A stretch of DNA of 64,000 bases, from the NCBI GenBank assembly GCA_017962615.1, contig JAGCUZ010000028.1, forward strand, positions 1-64,000, in the 5' to 3' direction. Numbering within the stretch: the first letter of the stretch is position 1; the number at the start of each line of letters is the position of its first letter. Position numbers and translations under genes: made by a program. The notes below the pieces were generated by a model. It had not been told where the DNA came from, did no database searches, and saw only the letters and a program-made list of their open reading frames with translations. This DNA is from Bacteroidales bacterium (GTDB taxonomy: Bacteria > Bacteroidota > Bacteroidia > Bacteroidales > P3). Positions 55,301-59,330 of the stretch are shown here, one piece after another.

Positions 55301-57566
55301 TCTTGGGGACGAAGAAGGTGACGTAGCCGTCGTTGATGCCGTAGTCGATAAAGCGCATCTCGTACTCGCGCACCCTGTAGCGCGAGTCGCTGGTCATATC
55401 GACAAGCATCAGGGTGTCGAAGGTTGATATATCCTCGGGATCGCTCATAACGCCAACATAGATCTTGGAGGCATTGCCTGCATTGCCTTGGATGGGTCGC
55501 CCCATCTTGAATCGCAGCATCAGGCGGTTGAGCGGCATGTTGACGTGAGGCATGGAGAGATAATAGTAATAGCTGTTGTTGCTGCCCATCCAAAGTGCTC
55601 TGCTGGCTATACCCACAAAGTTATTACCCGGGGAGTAGGTCTCGCAGTAGTCGGTACGGTAGTTTGCATTGGAATTGTGCGTCCAGCAGCCGTTGAAGTT
55701 GTTTACCTGACTGTTGTAGTTGTCGAAGGTCTCGAGGAACGGGATGGTGCGGTCCTGGCAGTTGGTGGTGACGGTGATGGGGCCTATATAGTCGCTTATG
55801 CTGTTGGCGCACACGTTGGCTATATAGATGTCGTAAGTGGTGCGCTCGCTGAGGCCCGTGATGGTGAAGGGCAGCGTGGGGGCATTGACCATGGCGCAGT
55901 TCTCGAGCGAGGTGCCTGTGTTGCCGTAGCGGATAACCCACTCCTCAACAGCGTGGCAGTTGCTGTCGGCGGTGACGGTGATGCTGTTGCCTCTCACCTC
56001 GGTTACACGCAGGTTGGTGGGATAGATGCACTCGGGTAAGGTGTCCAACTCGATGTCGTCGAGATATACAATGTTGTACTGAAAATCACTGTGGCCGGTG
56101 GCGGCGGGAGTCGGCACGAGGAACGCAAGGTAGCTGTCCTGCGAGTTATAATCCATCAGGTTTACCTCCTGCGGATGCCATTGATTGGTCGCGAGACCGC
56201 TGATGTCGAAAGTGTCTATCGGGTTGAAGGTATTGAGGTTGGTGGGGTCGCCCATGGAACCCAGTACCATTATGGCGCCATAGGAAGCGCTCGAGGTGTT
56301 GTAGCGGCGCAGCTTGAACTTCAAATTGAAGTCGCTAAGCGGACGTCCCAGCTCGGGCATTACAAGATGCTGCGTGCCGCTGCTGGTGCCATTGCTGGTG
56401 TAAAAGTACATGCATTTGCCGTCTGCTGCGTAGCTGGTGCTGTTGTACACGTAGGGTAAGTTGCTGTAGCGGTAGGTGCAGGCCTTGTACCAGCAGTCGC
56501 GCGGTGCCGCCGATGAACCGGTGCCCCAACTGAAAAACGACTCTTTTATGGGGAATTGGGTTACGGGACCGCACGCCGTGGTGAACGAGGTGCGGGTGCC
56601 GGGGGCGGCCGAGGTGTCGCTGGCTCCGCAGATGGCACGGATATAGACGTTGTAGGTAGTGGCGGGCGACAGACCCGTTATATTGACGCTTGAAGTGTTG
56701 GCTATCTGCCGCACGCCGGTGCCGTAGCTGCCTGTGCCGTACTCCACAAGCCACTGGCTCTCGCTGCCGCCTGCCGACCACGACACGCGACCGCTCGTCT
56801 GCGTTATCTGCGTGCAGGTGGGCATCGTCACCTGCGGGCACCATGTGGAGGGCGGCGTGAAGCGGTAGTAGCGGTAAGCGTCAGGCCATACCGCCGATGC
56901 GGCAACGCTACCGATGCTCACACTGTTCGTGGCTGTGGCTATGCCTATTATATCGCTGTCACTCGACGCCATGCCAACCTGAAACGAAGTGGGAATGTAG
57001 TTCGACCCAGTCGGCTGATCGTAAACAAGCTGTATCTCGTTGGTGGTCTCGAAGAGCTGCACCTGCCATTTTACGCATGAGTTGGTGTTTTGAAAGCCAT
57101 TGAAATACCTAATCATGTAGTACTCCACCACAAGGCAGCGGTAGGGCGCAGTACCCGTCAACCGGTACTTGACATAGCCGTTGTTGCCCGTGCCAAGGTC
57201 GGCACCGCATCCGTTGATAAGCGGCACAAAGTTGCTCACCGCCGTAGAGAGGGTGGCCGTATGGTTCTGAACGCCGGGAACAGTGGAGCCAAAGCGTAGC
57301 ACTCCGTTGCTGTTAACCGAGAACTGGCTGTAGCTTGTGCCGCCAAAGGTGAAGTTGAAGCCTATGTTGGTCACCGACGACGCACGGTCGTCCTGCCCGC
57401 TGGCAATAAGCTCCGTGCCAGTGTAGCCAAGGTCAACCCACTGCGAGTATTCAACGCCCGTGTTATAGTCGTAAAGCGAGAGCGCCTGACCTAAGGCACT
57501 TCCGGTGGCCACCATCATCATGGCACCGAGAACCCAAAAACGGAGATTGCGTAAAGACTGTTTCAT
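31362..57566 (-). CDS. Giant T9SS-secreted repeat protein, 8,734 residues
   Basis: One open frame of 26.2 kb. The ATG at 57564-57566 starts a signal peptide (MKQSLRNLRFWVLGAMMM... ending GSALGQ); an upstream in-frame start would bury it. Residues ~28-1500 hold a nidogen/jelly-roll-like head, Fn3 domains and several choice-of-anchor J-type modules. From ~1510 to ~8650 run some 140 copies (length-based estimate) of a ~42-residue repeat with two cysteines: ACDSYTWxGxxYTxSG...LTNAAGCDSxxTLxLTV. Nine InlB/Flg_new-like modules ending LYAVW and two FISUMP-like domains (~1750-2020, ~2675-2945) interrupt the array. The last ~80 residues are a T9SS type A sorting domain (YPNPTLGRITVEG, GHYTLRITTAGG). 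It is comparable in scale to the gliding adhesin SprB but not clearly orthologous. A long surface stalk or adhesin is the likeliest role. Promoter at 57693-57723. Confidence 0.9.
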   Translation of the reverse strand: MKQSLRNLRFWVLGAMMMVATGSALGQALSLYDYNTGVEYSQWVDLGYTGTELIASGQDDRASSVTNIGFNFTFGGTSYSQFSVNSNGVLRFGSTVPGVQNHTATLSTAVSNFVPLINGCGADLGTGNNGYVKYRLTGTAPYRCLVVEYYMIRYFNGFQNTNSCVKWQVQLFETTNEIQLVYDQPTGSNYIPTSFQVGMASSDSDIIGIATATNSVSIGSVAASAVWPDAYRYYRFTPPSTWCPQVTMPTCTQITQTSGRVSWSAGGSESQWLVEYGTGSYGTGVRQIANTSSVNITGLSPATTYNVYIRAICGASDTSAAPGTRTSFTTACGPVTQFPIKESFFSWGTGSSAAPRDCWYKACTYRYSNLPYVYNSTSYAADGKCMYFYTSNGTSSGTQHLVMPELGRPLSDFNLKFKLRRYNTSSASYGAIMVLGSMGDPTNLNTFNPIDTFDISGLATNQWHPQEVNLMDYNSQDSYLAFLVPTPAATGHSDFQYNIVYLDDIELDTLPECIYPTNLRVTEVRGNSITVTADSNCHAVEEWVIRYGNTGTSLENCAMVNAPTLPFTITGLSERTTYDIYIANVCANSISDYIGPITVTTNCQDRTIPFLETFDNYNSQVNNFNGCWTHNSNANYRTDYCETYSPGNNFVGIASRALWMGSNNSYYYYLSMPHVNMPLNRLMLRFKMGRPIQGNAGNASKIYVGVMSDPEDISTFDTLMLVDMTSDSRYRVREYEMRFIDYGINDGYVTFFVPKMNQAIDGYNTNYLYLDSIMLTVNCDSVLVNDNQSLDESFEGNYPPTCWSAIKPSSSNTNNMSHVNGSSITSGAYDGNQMFRFSSGSANAAHEYDQYLVTPRFSADGPLELSFFYQKSHSNVVERFKVGYSTTGDDLDADFTWTDEVNDAVLGNWKYYTQTLPYNTKYVAIHYYSTAPNGTYYLYVDAFHLGIVNDCAQPSQPVVTHVDSTNATLTFTDNNYRTPLYYQYAIGVADTFDLNDSTTYVLYDSLPSPTYTVTGLQPGQSYTVAARVRCNDTSFSNWSWTITMQTQCVSIQVPYYQDFEEWTENSQSKLDPCWRYFNTDIVDARVYVQAKNITFHYYDQGKMLRFSSNATKYSGIVTPTVNTPLRLCRLSLVAQRTPATLSTYGTRFIIATTTDPLDLSALVPLDTVDLTSLTPGALQDISIDLSTYNIPDNVRYLAFYSPITTDVAYTTSVAILDDIRIERLTSPFRPLNPTVTNITDTTATVWWERHTSPSVNYTLEYWAYGGQPRYLYGGPTFMQMRNLTRNTKYFFRIRTTSGSDTSVWSRTVEFRTGCDDQWSDTIGNPASTTRSTNIPLSCYFNYSYMQTIIDSAELSGASEIKSISLQFANNTSNANYTYTATANNCTIYMANTTKSMFIGASDFVPPANMTVVYTGNLNSIAGWNTFQLDTVFLYNGKGNLLIAIDNNNGKFYSDNCKFVTTVPADSVHRTLTYYSDGVNPNPAAPYYGLDANHGYSTYVRPNLAIGSCPYQCPDNSRDIYDTVCQGGSYAFAGHTYNVAGVYSDTTKVFMNCDSIVTLHLATTEYLRSYDSLEVCNRWLPYRWDGTIFQTPGTKSDTSRTALGCDSIATKTLTISPIPVGTARRTVCEAQIPYNWNGHLFTGAGTIADTTRTSQGCDSVTMLTIAIESMPHDTVWQTICESELPYTWRGHALTGAGEFKDTSLNASNCREVHVMYLTVTPSVHETVEIVACDSLVWFGNTYRRIEYGVGALQGAFSIGEGQRVNFSRGNLQYQASTSTWRFATNQYDYIGEAAGNSTEEDDRATQTAWIDLYGWATSGWNNNNTYYHPYDVGSAANNRGNGYGPYSSGVNHNITGTFANSDWGVYNAISNGGDSAGLWRTLTNDEWEYLIDGRANAAQLQSLATVNNVKGLVLLPDEWQLPAGLSFTAGVTDSYTANSYSAAQWTQMEAAGAVFLPAAGMRDGEEVSDDEAGYYWSTTYAAQRTAHYLGFSADNDAIEMATDYRRNGYSVRLVQPFVGNPPMKHTIENGASNGCDSVLHLTLTVNLSHLKYDTVAICDSLRWADTLFTESVDSITHVFQNQSQCDSTVHLHLTVNYSMYNIDMQGSCDPYLWQNRILDTTGEYYDTLRTVANCDSVLQLNFDRRYHTSLDTSVTACVTIEWHGMVYDTSGVYIDTIPNMAECDSAVTLRLTVVPAEATSDRLTVCDSITWNDRFYDATGLYTALRQNSYGCDVVDTLFLTVNSSTHIVDTRNVCDSMYWHGTLYNATGDYYYRYNNGVGCPSVDTLRLTIRRSLHNVTDTTVCSNLVWHYQNYTREGSYTYTYFNESCQSVDTLKLHFFPRTDTGYHVYAYDSYTWVNNGHSTTYTTSGRRLGDMYNNAYGCVSRDTLYLTILTTTNESIDSTVCDSIYWMQRWIATSGIYRDTITTEYGQAVTTLNLTVNHSTAGTDNYTACDSFVWTAGNGRSYTAGNTTDTVHRTNAAGCDSLVTLNLTVNYSSSYTDVYNVCDSLVWTAGNGQTYTASNTTDTAHRINAAGCDSLVTLSLTVRYSTSYTDAYDMCDSFTWMAGNGQTYTASNVTDTVHRTNAAGCDSIVTLELMVRHSTTGTDVQTACDSYTWINGQTYTASNSTATHTLTNAAGCDSVVTLNLTVNYNTNMAYTQVACDSFAWHTTSYGAPTGAINSQFSVGANSQVYISQGNLQYIGSAATPYWRFAEHQYDYFGTTTGQNSANANVDRDLFGWGTSGWNNGNTYYQPYNTDNIDGSLYGPVGSYNLTDSYANADWGVYNAISNGGNAAGLWRTLTKDEWVYLFNTRSASTVNGVSNARYAKGTVAGVSGVILFPDSYSHPGGLTQPTNINTSGANYTGNNYTADNWTAMQAAGAVFLPAAGGRYGTSASYVGSDGYYWSSSYYNSGYADYVFFYSDNLYPSSHLNGRYFGFSVRLVWDYNSNETSETSDIYNTSGTYYHSYTAANGCPSVDTLHLTINHNSSTTILAEGCDSYTWNNHGTTQTYTTGGTYTNSYNTDEGCASIDTLQLTVYTTVHNSFTATACDSYTWNNNNLGMDFTTSGTHTHQYTLPTTGNCTNTDTLHLTIKPSSSTAYSQTACDSYTWNDNGNSQTQTTSGTYYSSYTAANGCPSVDTLYLTVNHNSGHTETVTACDSYTWTTGNGSSYTASTTATHSYTDGNGCPSTDTLSLTVNYNSNSSESQTTCDSYTWLNHGNSQTHTATGIYTSSYNNPANGCPSVDTLYLTVNYNSNTAYSETACDSYTWSNNGNTNTYTAGGTYTSSYSNPANGCPSVDTLHLTVNYNSSTAYTQNVCDSYTWNNTPYYNSGTYTYQYNTTAGCPSTDTLYLTVRRSTTSRYDTVVEENDLPHLFHGHSFGQDTVNFPIVITNAAGCDSTIYYNLTVLWNSRATADSSICYTALPLTWNGYTFTGSGAHLVRLTNTLGVDSLLVMRLTVFYNDTNYDSETACDSYTWRGQSYNATGVYYDVLPGISASGLCDSVYRLDLTVNYNSNSGESQDVCDIYTWANHGNVQTYTTGGTYTSNYNTSAGCPSTDTLHLTVRYSTTHSYSASTLENALPYSYFGEQLRTDADDTVYVRHYTNAAGCDSIDSLRLHVFRNVNNTADSTVCASALPLTWNTRTFTVAEANAQNPDGNTVAHIYATVRLTATTGADSLLAMTLHVVPTYNVDDYRQICSGDSTEFYGRIYKSAGTYNRTFTSMAGCDSTVTLHLALLQPTTGSSTVYVLENNLPYNYYGTSYNPTGNDTTISLHAIGANGCDSTHQLRIVVYRNVRVTLQETVCATALPMVWNRYTISEAGNYTDTLTAATGADSIVTLTLTVNEGTYNSTTLTACDSYTWYGTSYTSSTTATRSYTAANGCPSTDTLHLTINHSTYGSESHTACDSYEWHGTTYTSSTSVTRNYVNGEGCASVDTLYLVINRSNGGDTAAEVCDGMTWHGVYRSTSGSYTYSTTNRYGCDSTLTLTLTVLPKYHLTYNSNYEPIATANDSTCASQPITLSSTVFDRDDYFLQGWSESANGGVDHLPGASLTLTGDRVLYAVWSSTCEDSTIHESLAACDSTVWHGQQLTASGTYRDTMTIGVSGRCHYYYELNLTINRGATHDTTVTACDTFDWYGRTYRASTSSATHNFTDANGCTSIKRLLLTVNHSNSGTSMMAGCDSVLWQGTAYYATTTVQQHSTNMDGCDSTTALTLQVKSSTAGDESRTACDSYTWYGTTRNATGDYSTTLTAANGCDSVATLHLTINLSTSGSETLTVCDSLRWHGTLYTSSQTAQHTLTAANGCDSTATLRLTVNRSTSGSQTATACDSYTWNNRTYTTSGTYKDTLTAANNCDSVVTLRLTIRDNYTITYHSNYATDETRLVTVCAGNSHTVLDTVFSREGHYIEGWTESDLHSYVDHVPGATLTPTGNMDLYAVWATQCRDTLLHESATACDSFAWRGRTLTATDTYRDTVRFGSNGIVLTDACSRVYELALTVGYSTAGTQTVTQCDSYAWQGNTYTASAIATATLTNAAGCDSTATLYLTVNHSSTGSQRATACDRYVWMGQTLTASGDYTSAPGSLTNAEGCDSTATLHLTVNVSTSGSDSRTGCDSIVWNGNTYHSSLTTTHTLTNAAGCDSTVAMTLTVRRSSSGMQRATACDAYTWNGQRLTTDTTLTITLTNAAGCDSSATLLLSLGHSTTGNEQVTACTQSEWNGTTYSQSGSYTRTGLTNAAGCDSTATLTLTILPDYTVTYYSNNTESRVLAQSYCSGSQIFLLTDTFHMEGYSMTGWSTTANGSATYSLGQQVTVGGNMALYAVWSSTCSDITERDSRTECDSYTWRGHSYTSTGVYSDTLYGVIAGGCNRIYTIDLTIARSNNSTTRSTACDAYTWNGVRYTADTTVTVNLTNAAGCDSIATLVLAVNHSSAGSQSMTACDSYVWNVNDAPSYTTSGTYTATLTNAAGCDSVATLYLTINHSTAGSQSLTACDSYTWHGTPRTATGDYTAALTAANGCDSTATLHLTINASSRGVYSATACDSLRWIDGQTYRTSTASPTYRLTNAAGCDSTVTLNLTIKHSTSGNETRTVCNRYVWQGVVYTHDTVATATLAAANGCDSTATLALTVLPNYTITYYSNDGTDRQQRATTCQTEPITIADNIFVRNGYYISGWSERSNGSVDYLAGSYINLNADMELYAVWATQCRDTVISTLATACDSYSWRSRTLTASGNYSDTVLFGVRTSDDPNIRTQCTRVYLLTLTVNNSSEGSESLTACDSLTWQGHTYSNSTTATVVLTNAAGCDSTATMRLTLRHSSATSISDRACDRYHWMGSTYTASGTYTATALNVEGCDSTVTLTMAIDHATSGTATATGCDSVVWNGTAYYRSGYEQQTMTNAAGCDSTVSVTLVVKHSSTGGLLRSACDSYNWMGQTYTASGTYYSTTLTNAEGCDSVATLQLTINQSQSGSETVSNCDSYTWMGTTYTMSGTYSQALTAANGCDSTATLYLTILPEYNITYHSNNANNQQIRENHCSGADFYLLADTFSMEGYVMTGWSTTSGGATVDYALGSAVRLTGNLTLYAVWSSSCQDVTMQSSAAACDRYVWRGRTYTATDVYRDTVFNDVPGGCNRIYALNLTIGHSSIAEQRITACNSYTWRGATYTADTTAERVLSNATGCDSTLRLILTVNYATTGSEERSACDSITWQERTFYSTTTQSMLLTAQNGCDSVAEVRLVVRQSTSGSQQLTVCDSYTWHGQTYNATGNYTTTLRNAAGCDSVATLALNVAHSVESTVTATACDSYTWLGQLLTASGSYSSENYATLTTTNGCDSTAILQLTLNHSTAGSQLTTACDSYTWLGHTYTADTTAMATLTAANGCDSTATLRLTVNRSTSGSETAAACDNYAWQGQTYSASGVYYATLTNAAGCDSTVTLRLTIRPEYTVTYYSNTAANDSAMQTVCATMPLTLLGDTFSNEGYYMTGWATSPIGVVEYNAGASITPISNMALYAVWSSNCVDIVETTVQSVCDSTTWRGRHIAATGQYSDTLYGVLPGGCNRIMLLDLTVNHTAYNSVEATVCEQYLWNGARITATGSYTDTLRTAAGCDSIVTMTVTINHGTYTAYDSSVCDSLRWKGDALYTSNGTHLYGYTNAAGCASTDTIRLALGHTYRGSDNLTGCDSVLWNGNYYSTSLDTTAYYSTVSGCDSIRTVHLAVKHSTSGAESVTACDSYTWLGTNYTSSTSDTRTLTNAAECDSNVTLTLTVNHSTSTSTAVTACDSYNWMGQVYTASGAYSATLATSEGCDSTVTLNLTMNHSTSGDTSATVCNGMVWYGTLYTAATNTATHTIQNAAGCDSTVTLHLTLLYSGEGDVTIATACDSYVWNGSTYTTGGQYLKSVITANGCSTVDTLRLTVNHSSFAEYANTVCDSTVWSGTTYYQSGVYESRLTNAAGCDSIMTLNLTVHYGSEGSYTRTACDSIVWRDTVYHASVDEVFHYVNAAGCDSVTSLHFEVRHSSTGSETAEACDSYIWKGTRYTASTSDTRTFTNAAGCDSVVTLNLTINNSTTGLETVTACDSYAWGGTTYTSSTSATRTLAAANGCDSVVTLNLTVNHSYASSLQATACDSYEWYGTNYTNSTVADTTLTAANGCDSVVTLDLTINHSTTSSETQSVCNSMRWNGRLLDAAGTYSDTLATVAGCDSIVTLTLTMLANDVITYRSAASASAASFTQSVCRGNAVALAADTFYRDGFYMIGWSRRANGSPEYSLGQVITTNGNMILYAVWSNACVSVTEQTVATACDSYTWRDRSYLQSGIYNDTVPDGVAEGCDRVYSLDLTLGHSSTSSSRVRGCDSYVWNGRSYQEDAILVDTLTNAEGCDSVATLLLTIGHSTTGYGTLSGCDSLVWQGHTYTRPGSATGVVTNSEGCDSVVTMTLTINSSTTNSETVTACDSYTWHGSSYTSSTIATDNLTAANGCDSVVTLTLTINSSTTGSDTVTACDSYVWGGTSYTSSTNATRVLTAANGCDSVVTLTLSIAYSTGSTTSVEACDMYVWVGESYTSSTVATSTFTAANGCDSVAVVNITVLPSANTVDSVSACDSYEWQGTVLTQSTTRRATLVAANGCDSTVTLALTIKPVYVITYHSNNLADEVTHQEGCQDSRLTLLSDVFNNDNRYLQGWATTSTGSVAYAAGSVMTITSNMDLYAVWSTTCNDIVEQTEATECDLYVWRGTTYTQGGVYADTVIDGVAAGCDRIFTLNLTLNSSNGSSEAVDVCDSYNWLGHTYTNDTILTTVLRNAAGCDSTATLSLHLRHSSYVETAMAGCDSVLWNSTAYYRTGVANGTFVNAAGCDSVVLMSLSVAHSSTGSEVATACDSYVWHGDSYTASTNATHTFTNAEGCDSVVTLTLTVNYSNTGRDTIEVCDSYTSQGTEYTSSTHLRNVLYNAAGCDSVVSVRLVVHHSTMEVQRAIVCEQYTWYGNTYDRSSVQSVRLVNSEGCDSTLYLNLTVNNATEGVENVTACDSYTWTDGRTYTLTGSYTTHSVVDGNGNTVRLVNAAGCDSAATLNLTVSYSTYGTMRDTACDSYTWQGTTYTANTTATAVLTGANGCDSTATLMLTVNFTSRDTVADTVNINQLPWTYMGHEYSSPMAMARIVTTNAAGCDSVIMYSLVVRGDRMGVADSSVCENNMPLVWNGVTFNGDSSAAVTFAGVGANGEDSILHMNVHVLHTSASSQPAYKLQNELPYYFQGNAIVPTVADTLLIDTLVNAAGCDSVVRVNLHVWFNVDVAVDSAVCPAALPLVWNGVEFADAGTQTATLRGLRGQDSVVSMTVTVLQNTTSVIYDTIVENYLPHEFLDTMFSRPDSCVFHITNAAGCDSMILYRLEVLYNTHDTVDTVVCRAVAADTMLYQTDLYIALDGTDSVITHRMFVRPMAYDTVDTAVCASALPLTWRGSLFTEAGDANTVLTAANGCDSIVTNRLAVKPLSSSERAVTACDSYEWRGNEIVANTTLYDTLTNAVGCDSVVTISVRVLHSVSDTTDMTSCGNITWNGTLYVEDAVAQHTYTSTAGCDSVVVARIHIIPNAYVTFNANGGQGVMPRQMGCSGNALTLDSCTFTNGGHAFLGWATSASQTTPTYSDGDVVMLNSDITLYAVWDMSCASVTTYESVSGCDTVVWRSRTYTAADFALGVTSLTIVDTVHDVIGGHCDSVYVAVITLHSSLHTDSAIHACDSFLWRDSMYFAGTVLSYMDTTVYGCPNDVAIVLTIDTTIFRNEAFIVCDSLVWGGMPYYNSGTYTSNFVASTGCDSIVTMRLAVNRSTHDTSRLAGCDSLHWHGNSYYASTVVQDTFVARNGCDSMVVTLITVSNASLTIDSVKACNSYVWSDGNTYTYSTVEQRRLLSYAGCDSVMVLVLEITESLTVNHDTVVCEPHYPVSWRGIIFNDAGTVSDTVTALNGCDSIVNCTLVAASSSAGYMTVDECGSYSWNGTVYTSDATLNYGGLVNAAGCDSTFTLSIHIRQGSIESSQVSACDRYVWTDGTRYTQSTVRRDTLVAANGCDSIVETAITIRHSSLITDMVHGCDSFTWFNGQTFYASAERTLAMGRNAEGCDSIRTLQLTMGHSTHDTVVDTAYSSYWWEVETFVSSGVYTVTYKTADGCDSTRTLLLCILRDGIDNPEVEASLSVYPNPTLGRITVEGEGVQRVEVFDVNGRCVSTTGSSAGLATDKLPLDLSALPSGHYTLRITTAGGVSVRRVIKR
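33150..45590 (-). repeat. Nine InlB/Flg_new-like modules forming a higher-order repeat
   Basis: Modules of ~75 residues (ITYHSN...C...GYxMxGWS...YAxGxxxTxxxxMxLYAVW) have their LYAVW codons near 45375, 44252, 43112, 41980, 40835, 39560, 37256, 35994 and 33164. Most are followed by a variant unit with CNRIYxLxLTI. Spacings of 1,123, 1,140, 1,132, 1,145, 1,275, 2,304 (about twice 1,150), 1,262 and 2,830 bp show a super-repeat of roughly 1.13-1.28 kb, with modules apparently lost in two intervals. Confidence 0.8.
48730..49545 (-). other. Embedded FISUMP/C-type-lectin-like domain B
   Basis: About 270 residues of the giant protein, from FSVGANSQVYISQGNLQY to GFSVRLVWD. The segments WGVYNAISNGG, GLWRTLTKDEW, AAGAVFLPAAGGR and YYWSSSYY are those of the Fibrobacter succinogenes major paralogous domain family, whose fold resembles formylglycine-generating enzymes and C-type lectins. 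Codon use (TTA, TTG, ATA, CGG, TCC) differs from the flanking repeats. The final 28 codons before GFSVRLV are strongly NNY. Confidence 0.75.
51505..52330 (-). other. Embedded FISUMP/C-type-lectin-like domain A
   Basis: A paralogue of domain B, from FSIGEGQRVNFSRGNLQYQ to NGYSVRLVQPF, with WGVYNAISNGG, GLWRTLTNDEW and AAGAVFLPAAGMR. Unlike domain B it uses the same GC-rich codons as the rest of the gene, and its terminal segment is not NNY-biased. Confidence 0.75.
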
Positions 57567-57692
57567 ATAGCTTGTTTCTTTTTTTATCGTTGTGATTATA
57601 ATAATATAGCGCGTATGCGATAAGTTGATATTTTGCCTAACAACCTGCAAGTAAGTAAAATGCATGTTGATTAGGCAATGGTATATGAATTG

Positions 57693-57723
57693 CAAATATA
57701 CACTTTTTCTCGAAAGTTGCAAA
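57693..57723 (-). promoter_or_regulatory. Promoter of the giant gene (full consensus)
   Basis: The minus strand carries TTTG (57720-57723), exactly 19 bases, then TATATTTG (57693-57700), a complete match to the Bacteroidetes consensus. The predicted leader is about 120 nt. Confidence 0.75.
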
Positions 57724-57814
57724 TAATTTCGTATTTTCGCACTGGTTTAGCCCTTGGCGGCGACCCCTTGCAACAGCGTTCAACATATTACAAACCACAT
57801 AATTAATCAAAGCT

Positions 57815-59299
57815 ATGAAAACACGCATATCACTAGTTTTATTGCTTGCCCTCTGCACGGCGGCCAGCGCCCAGACCCTCTCGGTGCGCAGCATCGACCT
57901 CGACGAGTATGCCTTCATAGGCACTCCCCTCACCATAACAGGCACCGTGGCCAACAACGGCACCAGCCCCGTGGCCAGCTACGACCTCTTCTACATCGCC
58001 AACGGCGACACCTCGGCAACGATGCACATAGAGCGCACCATCGCAGCAGGCAGCTTCGGCGGCTTCACCCACGGCACACGCTACACCCCGACAGCCGCTG
58101 GCACCCTCACCGTCACCGTGGTGGCCCTCAACCCCGACGGCGACTCGACGGCGCAGCCCGCCTCGCTCACCGTGGCACTGCCCGTCTACGACAACTCCAA
58201 GGCAGTGCAGCGTAACGTGCTGCTCGAGCAGTTCACCACCATCAACTGCGTCTACTGCCCGGGCGGCCACGACCGCATCCACCAGGCCCTCAACGGCCGC
58301 AACGACGTGGTGTGGGTGTGCCACCACGCAGGCTACGGCACCGACAGCCTCACCATCAGCGCCAGCACCACGCTCCTCGGCCTCTACGGCGGCTCCACCT
58401 GGGCCCCGGCCATGACCCTCGACCGCACACGTATGGACGAGTCGAAGCCCGGATGCGTTATGAACGTGGCCTCGTCGGCAGCCTCCATACGCCAGCAGGT
58501 CAACCAAGCCGCCGCAGTGCCAGCATTTATCGAGATGAACATCGCCGTCGACTACGCAGCCAACGACCCCGCAGGCCCCATCGAAGCAATCTGTCCCAGG
58601 GTGTGGGGACGCTTCACGGCCGACCTCGACATACCCAATCCGCGGCTCAGCCTCTTCCTCATCGAAGACAGCATCATAGGCAACCAGACCGGCGCCTCGG
58701 GCCTCTACCAGCACGACTACGTCATCCGCCAATGCGTCAGCGACGTGTGGGGCGACGCCAACATAATAAAATCCACCAAAGAGGACTCCACCTTCTGGCA
58801 TGCGTACTACATACCGGTCAACCCCAAATACCGCCTCCACAAATGCCGCCTCGTGGCTTTCGTGAGCAACTACGACGCCAGCGACATCAACAACCGTCGC
58901 GTCTACAACGCCATCCAGACCCCGCGCGACCTGCAGACCCTCATAGGCATCGCCGAGCCCAGCCTCGACAACACCCTGACGGTGTACCCCAACCCCACCT
59001 CGGGCCAGCTCTACGTTGACTGCGGCAGCGCCGTCGACGAGCTCACCCTCCTCGACATCAGCGGCCGCCCCGTCCTCACCCAGCACCCCGCCCACGCCAC
59101 GACGGGTGCCGCCACCAGCGCCACCCATCCCTCTGCGGGTTCCGCGAATAGTGCTGCAGGTTCTTCGGTAGGCAGTGTGAATAGCGCCGACGCCTTCGTC
59201 CACACCCTCCAGGTGGGCCACCTCCCCGCAGGCCTCTACATCCTCCGCGTCCGCTCCGCCTCCTCCACCGCCACCCGCAAAGTCGTCATCACCCGATAA
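57815..59299 (+). CDS. Omp28-like T9SS surface protein with CxxC motif
   Basis: A 494-residue secreted protein. It has a signal peptide (MKTRISLVLLLALCTAASA), an Ig-like/CARDB-type domain (~25-125), and a thioredoxin-fold region with FTTINCVYCPGGHDR (CVYC at ~146-149) followed by the Omp28 body (~150-370). A T9SS type A tail begins TVYPNPTSGQLYV (~388) and ends HLPAGLYILRV...RKVVITR. Omp28-family proteins are outer-membrane or surface proteins of unclear role, first known from Porphyromonas. Oddly, a ~40-residue Ala/Ser/Gly/Thr-rich low-complexity segment is inserted inside the sorting domain, between LLDISGRPVL and VHTLQVGHL. It is divergent from the giant gene with 248 bp between them. Confidence 0.83.
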   Translation: MKTRISLVLLLALCTAASAQTLSVRSIDLDEYAFIGTPLTITGTVANNGTSPVASYDLFYIANGDTSATMHIERTIAAGSFGGFTHGTRYTPTAAGTLTVTVVALNPDGDSTAQPASLTVALPVYDNSKAVQRNVLLEQFTTINCVYCPGGHDRIHQALNGRNDVVWVCHHAGYGTDSLTISASTTLLGLYGGSTWAPAMTLDRTRMDESKPGCVMNVASSAASIRQQVNQAAAVPAFIEMNIAVDYAANDPAGPIEAICPRVWGRFTADLDIPNPRLSLFLIEDSIIGNQTGASGLYQHDYVIRQCVSDVWGDANIIKSTKEDSTFWHAYYIPVNPKYRLHKCRLVAFVSNYDASDINNRRVYNAIQTPRDLQTLIGIAEPSLDNTLTVYPNPTSGQLYVDCGSAVDELTLLDISGRPVLTQHPAHATTGAATSATHPSAGSANSAAGSSVGSVNSADAFVHTLQVGHLPAGLYILRVRSASSTATRKVVITR

Positions 59300-59330
59300 C
59301 ATCGGCATCCTCGAGTTGTCCCACAGTTGT

